A stretch of 9,988 nucleotides of DNA from an uncultured Clostridia bacterium (GTDB lineage Bacteria > Bacillota > Clostridia > Oscillospirales > Acutalibacteraceae). Positions 7,701-9,988 of the stretch are shown here, one piece after another; position 1 is the stretch's first letter; every line of letters starts with the position of its first letter. The notes under the pieces were generated by a model. The model did not search any database and had not been told where the DNA came from. It saw nothing but the letters and a program-made list of their open reading frames with translations. The stretch lies in assembly GCA_937919155.1 (NCBI GenBank), contig CALFPM010000167.1, positions 1-9,988 on the forward strand, read 5' to 3'. A program made the position numbers and the translations under genes.

Positions 7701-8056
7701 AATATGATGAAATTAAGGCTGGCTTTGAAGCGCTTCTTGATAAAATTTCATCCGCAACGCTCCGGGTTGATGCGGTAGGCGAGGTGCTCGAAGCTCTTGA
7801 CACTGACCGTGCAACAATATTCTTTGAAGATGAAATCGAAGCCCTCAAGGCAAAGATTGATGAACTGCTTGCAGATGAGAATATGGGCGAAGCCGAAAAG
7901 GCAAAGCTCGAAGAATATAAAGCACAGTGCGATAACCTCATCGAGATTATCAATAATCCCTGCGAATATTTCTCAATGCGTCTGTTCTACTTTGTATGGG
8001 ATGCTCTCAACTGGCTCGTAAACCACATTGTATTCATCATTAACTGGATTTTCTAA
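1760..8056 (+). CDS. giant secreted multidomain surface protein (beta-helix, MBG/Ig-like and 68-residue helical repeats)
   Basis: This is a 2098-residue exported protein of unknown function, probably a cell-surface adhesin or matrix component. Residues 1-32 are a signal peptide (KIKK, hydrophobic core, cleavage after S-S-A-A). Residues 33-139 are unassigned. Residues 140-275 form a Cys/His-rich region of repeated CxxC knuckles. Residues 305-650 are a glycine/asparagine-rich beta-helix with repeats of the type GGNITINGGTV. Residues 704-741 hold a second Cys/His module. Residues 740-840 are Ig-like. Residues 848-1040 (LQEAADAV, LDDITL, IDLNGKTL) are a second beta-helix-like stretch. Residues 1060-1390 are several MBG-like beta-sandwich repeats with YNG, AGTYT and F(E)I signatures. 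Residues 1392-2069 are acidic helical repeats, 68 residues each in the regular part. Residues 2070-2098 are an aromatic hydrophobic tail. There is no LPXTG, no S-layer-homology domain and no recognisable catalytic domain. Promoter, ribosome binding site and terminator fit a single-gene unit. The domain style is typical of gut Clostridia. Existence is certain; role is inferred. Confidence 0.93.
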   Translation: MQTKIKKMLAVILSLLMVMTMLPMTVIPSSAAEYVGHHNIKVEVVDWVVRDAGQIVGEFNAVEHGDAFYYESLTEADDGTFTFSYTLALERNGGNTAWDENSISFKIDSCEEEFLQEFEKSFVSSYYIEYNIKVSRRAGHSFSDWADVGDGTHTRICSFCGTVETKAHSFSGANCTTKGKCVCGLESTTDGNNHAKPVKYVVNSENEFKHDEVYECCGVINSNLDHKYDSNGMCKECKYQCEHTVYTNGICDVCRYKCSHTAIVDGECTLCGKVGILYINRYWDEETKSVVEVTEIAPVETIEVDGSFSTLKDGCWYVVRDDITTENGLKVSGTAHLILADGATLTNYNGLVVNEGNTLYIYAQSSSDDCGKLVSTSGTRDSDRAGIGGGDYSNCGTVVINGGNIQAKANGRGTGIGGGFDANGGNITINGGIVTATPSSSYNAAIGGSNSGSGGNITINGGTVIANGVIGSYSGNSGNITINGGNVTSGGIGSRTDSSGNITINGGNVTSSGSIGGKKVNSIVVNGGVISVISTGEDNAAIGGGYQGNSGSININGGVITATGGAAAIGGGKRGYVDSITITGGTVIATRSDQTAGYVGSSYDSNNCTVVLSGGNIKASQVRGVSVTDGNGNDVALNTITLSGASADTAVTKVEGIAYGLDDVKTLDTDKLYFYLPADSALSAITAGENEYICNRNLTYHTSHDWSDANGICTGCGDKCDHAEQTGEICEICGGLTHIHSFTYTANGNVITATCSNADGNCTNTNGGTLTISAPAELYTDGTISREAVIDDQLVESADYTVTYSTADGTAPKTAGTYTASVTVGGATASVEFTLSNYAAKVTDKDGNEIEGSPFKTLQEAADAVTWKYENATITMLDDITLDSTWDVGGVVTIDLNGKTLNCTSGDTVYVGAHESFVVTVEDSSENKTGVIKSETGSAIDVGVGSKFILNSGTITAENDYAIMSAYRERNHSLLEVNGGTVNGMAFCYADSVVTGGTFNDMFTISYYYKQNKFSGGIFNGGIKINSDDSLNDILADGYYFRNAQGKVVDGSSKIIEEKVTIEKGADLSADAVVTADNVVYNGAAQEPAVTVTIGGKSLTEGEDYTLAFADNINAGTATVTVTGVGDYEGEIVKTFEIIKADSSIDVYPEANELSYNGEAQALVTAGSAENGAVVYSLDGAEYSETIPTGINAGEYTVYYKVIGDSNHNDTEAETLTVTIGKKSVTVSATVPNKIYDGTTNIDLSKVVITFDGIVDGDDVEYEIWGGGFFNANVGDNKIVGITYDVSGDSVDNYEFDSGSLLPIVQPNIVETTASIFAKDISEAVITLGDALIYNGEEQTQSITGVTVDGLDVTYTVSGNTAKNVGVYQLTVTGTGNFTGEAKITFEIAVDMNGIDFERLYWDNVKSTDKDRIEYVYNQINNAEWNEYADAEKRAEWNGIKGNCNELLIMIENVTSHLESFKNEVASYNIDTVTSDDYDYLEKLYESEAWWLDLRIDNYTEDEYKEFSDTLNALSQLTSRIWKVSLEIDRIEKAVNAYDEATVTSADTDALVQLNEDIYALALTDNITAEEKANLQAAHDKVFGLIDKLVGISDEIKRITEKVDAYVFESVKSTDKADIEQFIENIKALLDTQNLTADERTILETADETCDNLVAKIDETVAVIKRIDEATNAYDIDTVTSADKEDIEKLIADIKALTDGDNITEIEREQLVADDETLDALLAKINATADEIARLEEAVNGYDESTVKSTDKADLEQLKADIKALTDASNITEDERAKLGNLDVTLDSLIKKIDDTAAEIARIDEAVNGYNAETVTSADVPALGKLIDDIKALTDGDNLTDDEKTALEANDESIDELVEKLTEVAEEIKRVDEAVKTYDEETVKSTDSENLEQLKEDIQALIDSTNTTENEKTVLEEMIKDIEGLEDKIAETEGKLEEIKGIENSFNPENVSSDDKAVIEEKIAEIEAVNPDNLTEEQKAEYDEIKAGFEALLDKISSATLRVDAVGEVLEALDTDRATIFFEDEIEALKAKIDELLADENMGEAEKAKLEEYKAQCDNLIEIINNPCEYFSMRLFYFVWDALNWLVNHIVFIINWIF
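2177..2575 (+). repeat. Cys/His-knuckle repeats of the surface protein (residues 140-271)
   Basis: Repeated short modules of the form His...nG-x-C-x-x-C appear as RICSFCG, KCVCG, MCKECKYQCEH, ICDVCRYKCSH and ECTLCG. Spacing of the last three units is about 18-20 residues. A similar unit (GICTGCGDKCDH, EICEICGG) recurs at 3869-3980, after the first beta-helix. The pattern resembles small zinc ribbons, but the protein is exported, so disulfide bonding or metal binding outside the cell are both possible. Confidence 0.75.
2925..3640 (+). repeat. NGG beta-helix repeats, including an exact 30-bp duplication
   Basis: About ten turns carry the core [N/V]I-x-I-NGG-x-[VI]-x-A, usually followed by AAIGGG or GIGGG. 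This is the pattern of a right-handed parallel beta-helix with an asparagine/glycine ladder. At the DNA level a 30-base stretch is exactly repeated at 3197-3226 and 3263-3292, 66 bases (22 residues) apart, which points to recent slippage or duplication of one turn. The repeats are coding and in frame; this is not a CRISPR array. Confidence 0.85.
4936..5930 (+). repeat. tandem MBG/Ig-like beta-sandwich domains of the surface protein
   Basis: Residues about 1060-1391 contain repeated domains of roughly 75-100 residues. They are recognised by YNGAAQEPAVTV, YNGEAQAL, IYDGTTNIDL and YNGEEQTQSI near their starts, by INAGTATVTV, INAGEYTVYY and NVGVYQLTVTG near their ends, and by KTFEI or ITFEI at two of the boundaries. 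This matches the MBG/Ig-like family common in large Gram-positive surface proteins, where such domains act as spacers or ligand-binding stalks. Domain borders are approximate. Confidence 0.7.
6347..7771 (+). repeat. seven 68-residue helical repeats with a 204-bp period
   Basis: Units start with R-I/L/V-x-E-A-V-N-x-Y-D and begin at 6347, 6551, 6755, 6959, 7163, 7367 and 7571, exactly 204 bases apart. Each carries TVTSAD or VKSTD, then DIKAL-x-D-x-x-N-[IL]T-x-[DE]E, then a third helix ending E-I-[KA]. Two degenerate units precede them (about 5940-6346), and a shortened one follows (7772-7951). The composition is rich in E, D, K, A and L, which predicts a rod of three-helix bundles resembling FIVAR/albumin-binding-type repeats. 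Odd and even units differ systematically. The family name is an inference. Confidence 0.85.
7967..8053 (+). other. C-terminal aromatic hydrophobic tail of the surface protein
   Basis: The last 29 residues (2070-2098) run YFSMRLFYFVWDALNW, then LVNHIVFIINWIF. They are almost uncharged and very rich in F, W, I and V, and the protein ends on F directly at the stop codon. No LPXTG precedes the tail and no basic residues follow it, so it is not a sortase signal. It could be a membrane-embedded anchor or a sorting tail of another kind. Confidence 0.7.
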
Positions 8057-8079
8057 AATTTAATTCACATAAATAAACT

Positions 8080-8117
8080 AAGGACCGCACGGATTTTTAC
8101 ATCCGTGCGGTTCCCTT
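8080..8117 (+). terminator. hairpin terminator after the surface-protein gene
   Basis: ACCGCACGGAT (8084-8094) pairs perfectly with ATCCGTGCGGT (8101-8111) around a 6-base loop, and AAGG (8080-8083) can extend the stem with CCTT (8114-8117) past a small bulge. It lies 24 bases after the stop codon. The downstream T-run is poor on the plus strand. The minus-strand side reads TTAGTTTATTTATG, so it could serve the converging genes in both directions. Confidence 0.7.
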
Positions 8118-8473
8118 ATACTCCAATTTAATGTTGTATTTATGGAATGATTGACTGAAAAATCGTTAAAATTTGATTTGATAAAATTCTGACATGCGTT
8201 TTTGAAAAATCAAGGTAGAAAAATTGAAAGTTGAGGAAAACACTCGAAAGCAATGTCAAAAAATGGCATTTTTCTAACAAGGATTCTAACATCTTCTAAT
8301 ACTTTTTCAGGCTTTGTTTTTTATTTGCACAACTTTTGTGCTGATTTTTGCTGTTTTCAAGCCTATTTTCGACCTTTTATCTGGGCCTTTTTCTCTATCA
8401 TCTGTAAACCAATAATAGCTGTAGAACATCTCCACAAAATTTTCCTTAAAAATATTCAGAAATTGCTGTTTGG
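8118..8473. other. AT-rich convergent intergenic region, no gene seen
   Basis: About 355 bases lie between the surface-protein terminator and the stop of the converging phosphoesterase. I see no coding frame with homology or a ribosome binding site. A 6-bp perfect hairpin GCACAA-CTT-TTGTGC (8327-8341) is followed by a weak T-rich run on the plus strand and is too small to call. The plus-strand frame at 8253-8663 is a low-complexity F/I/L-rich translation overlapping the phosphoesterase and is not credible. Confidence 0.5.
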
Positions 8474-9097
8474 TTATTTTACTGATATTTTTTCTTTTTT
8501 TAATATTTCACCGTTGCTGTCGGTGAAAATAACCTCAATTTCATCATCATTAAAAACATATCCGCAGCCTGCAAAATATACAGGCTTTTTCTTTTTTATT
8601 GTGCTGCCGATTACAACGGGACAAACGCTTCCGTTGTTATTCCAATTGCTGTTTTCGGGATAATAAATATTAAGTTCGTGAGCGTGACCGCAAATCATAA
8701 TTTCGGGTTTTACATTTTCTCTCAGAAGTTCTGACCATTCGGCAAAAATATCCTGTTCAATGTCAAACGGGGGAGTGTATCTGTGAACAAAGGCATTGTG
8801 GGAGATAATAAGCTTATGCTTAACTCCCTCTGCTTCGTATTCATTCTCTTTGTTTTCGATCATACTCTTAAGAAATTCTGTCTGACGTTCCCTGAAAACA
8901 TGGCAGGCAACGGTGAAACCGTATTCAGGATGGTCGTCATTCTTGTCTTCACCGCAGTCAAGAAGAACTCCCCAAATATTTCCGAGGCGGAAACTGTAAT
9001 ATGTATTGCCGAGATGTGTAGGAGTATAATCAGCAAACTTTTCGGCAAAATTGCCCCTTAAATCGTGATTACCTCTTGAAAAGATGGCAGGTTTTTC
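8474..9097 (-). CDS. calcineurin-like metallophosphoesterase, N-terminus missing
   Basis: This is probably a cytoplasmic metal-dependent phosphoesterase of unknown substrate. From the join, the minus strand reads GEKPAIFSRGNHDLRGNF. GNHD (9062-9073) is the third metal-binding block of the calcineurin-like family, followed by the histidine in IISHNAFVH and GHAHE (8675-8689), the last block. The first two blocks (DxH and GDxxD), expected about 40-90 residues earlier, are absent because the gene is replaced there by RND-pump sequence. About 206 residues remain. The C-terminal part (VIGSTIKKKKPVYFAGCGY, then NDDEIEVIFTDSNGE) looks like the usual closing beta strands. As it stands it cannot form a complete di-metal site. 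The open frame continues into the RND segment, but that is a product of the join. The gene converges on the surface-protein gene and is not obviously related to it. Confidence 0.88.
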   Translation of the reverse strand, partial: EKPAIFSRGNHDLRGNFAEKFADYTPTHLGNTYYSFRLGNIWGVLLDCGEDKNDDHPEYGFTVACHVFRERQTEFLKSMIENKENEYEAEGVKHKLIISHNAFVHRYTPPFDIEQDIFAEWSELLRENVKPEIMICGHAHELNIYYPENSNWNNNGSVCPVVIGSTIKKKKPVYFAGCGYVFNDDEIEVIFTDSNGEILKKEKISVK

Positions 9098-9110
9098 ACC
9101 TTTTTCACGA
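9085..9110. other. second breakpoint, joining the phosphoesterase and RND segments in frame
   Basis: On the minus strand RND sequence (VILENIYLHREKG) passes without a stop into phosphoesterase sequence (EKPAIFSRGNHD). The join falls in the purine repeat GAAAAAGGTGAAAAACC (minus strand, about 9106 to 9090), which offers microhomology. Both genes are truncated exactly here, and base composition drops to about 35% G+C on the right. This fits template switching or misassembly better than a natural gene fusion. Confidence 0.8.
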
Positions 9111-9988
9111 TGAAGATAGATATTTTCCAAAATAACGATTGAAGAGTCTACAACCATTCCCATACCCAAAATCAATCCTGCCATTGTCATCATATTTACT
9201 GTTAAATTCATAAATGACATACACATCAAAGTTATCAGAATTGAAATAGGCAAAGAAAGACCAATTATGAACGAACATTTTAGATTTCTAAGAAAGATAA
9301 AAATGATTATAACTGCTAACAAAGCACCTGTAATTCCGGAAGAATAAACTTCTTTCATTGTGGCATCAATCATTGTTGTATTATCGCTAATTACTTCTAA
9401 TGAAATTCCTTTAGGTAAAAATTCATTTATTTCTGGAATCATTTGTTGAACGCCTTTTGAAACTGCTGAGGCGTTTGAATCACTTTCGTTTGAAATTGCG
9501 ATGTAAAGTCCTGGTTCTCCGTTGATATAAACTTTTCGTCGGGAAGAATCGTATTCTTCGTAAACATTTGCTAAATCATCAACTTTGATTGGAACGCCAT
9601 TTTTTGTTGTTACAACTGTATTTCTGATTTCATCAAGAGAAGAATAATTTTCGCTAGTAACGATTTCGTAATCCATTCCGTCAATTGTGATTTTTCCTGC
9701 TGAAACTTGAATATTTCTTGCAGACAATGCTTGAGAAATTGCAGAAAGGGAAATTCCGTAGGCTTCAAGTCTATTGTAAATAACATCTACTACAACTTGT
9801 CTTTTTGCACCACCATTTACATCAACTTGTGCAACACCTTGTACTCGTTGAAGCATAGGAGAAATTGTACTTTCTGCTAAATTGTTTAATTCGTGCAAAT
9901 CGAGATTTCCTCTGATTGCAAGACGCATAATTGGGGCAGAACCCATGTCAAATTGACGAACAGTTGGATTTGAACATCCTTCAGGAAT
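9098..9988 (-). CDS. RND (HAE1/AcrB-type) efflux transporter, internal fragment
   Basis: This is part of an inner-membrane proton-driven RND efflux pump, which normally works with a periplasmic adaptor and an outer-membrane channel. The frame is open at the window edge (IPEGCSNPTVRQFDMGSAPI), continues through the periplasmic porter region (VQGVAQVDVNGGAKRQVVV, then AYGISLSAISQAL, TKNGVPIKVDDLA), and ends in three membrane helices with FIFLRN, LPISIL, TMAGLILGMGMVVDSSIVIL and ENI. The last is the TM4 proton-relay region: its first aspartate is kept, while AcrB's second is serine here, a variant I believe is common in HAE1 pumps. About 297 residues are present out of about 1030. Upstream is lost to the window edge, downstream to the breakpoint. 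An RND pump of this type implies a Gram-negative source. Codon use is strongly AT-biased, unlike the neighbouring segment. Confidence 0.92.

Noticed and set aside
8327..8341. GCACAACTTTTGTGC as a terminator
   Set aside because: Six base pairs with a 3-base loop and a weak, offset T-run; too common by chance in AT-rich DNA.
8253..8663. 136-codon plus-strand ORF after the surface-protein gene
   Set aside because: Low-complexity F/I/L-rich translation of AT-rich DNA that overlaps the phosphoesterase on the other strand; no ribosome binding site.
8474..9946. A single 490-residue RND-phosphoesterase protein
   Set aside because: Both halves are truncated at the same point inside conserved domains, so this is a join and not a functional fusion; annotated as two fragments.

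Overview
This window looks like a composite of three DNA segments of different origin joined at two abrupt breakpoints. It suggests a gut or rumen metagenome, or amplified-DNA assembly, rather than one bacterial locus. Hand counts of single 60-base lines give about 57% G+C in the left segment (line 541), about 47% in the middle (line 7021) and about 35% on the right (line 9421). Gene content changes at the same points, and both joins cut genes in half.

Left segment (1 to about 950, minus strand, Bacteroidota-like): a two-gene hexuronate operon. A short-chain dehydrogenase of the D-mannonate oxidoreductase type (uxuB, N-terminus missing) is followed after 2 bases by the first third of mannonate dehydratase (uxuA). 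Together they would convert fructuronate via mannonate to 2-keto-3-deoxygluconate in glucuronate catabolism. uxuA has no visible Shine-Dalgarno sequence, as is common in Bacteroidota.

Middle segment (about 950 to about 9095, Clostridia/Ruminococcaceae-like): the C-terminal half of a YgjP/DUF45-type zinc metallopeptidase with its own terminator; a gene-poor stretch with hairpins; a good promoter and ribosome binding site; and a 2098-residue secreted protein filling most of the window. In order, that protein has a signal peptide, Cys/His-rich knuckles, a right-handed beta-helix of NGG repeats, a second Cys/His module, a second beta-helix-like stretch, several beta-sandwich (MBG/Ig-like) repeats, at least seven 68-residue helical repeats with a hidden two-repeat period, and an aromatic hydrophobic C-terminal tail with no LPXTG signal. 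A hairpin terminator and an AT-rich spacer follow. Then comes the convergent C-terminal two thirds of a calcineurin-like metallophosphoesterase.

Right segment (about 9095 to 9988, minus strand, AT-rich; origin unclear, possibly a spirochaete or another Gram-negative): an internal piece of an RND (HAE1/AcrB-type) efflux pump. It is joined in frame to the phosphoesterase, creating one open frame that is very unlikely to be a real protein.

The genes do not form one system. The real pairs are uxuB-uxuA and, loosely, the middle-segment genes as neighbours. The biologically most interesting object is the giant surface protein. The most important caution is that the two joins must be verified before any gene-neighbourhood inference is made.
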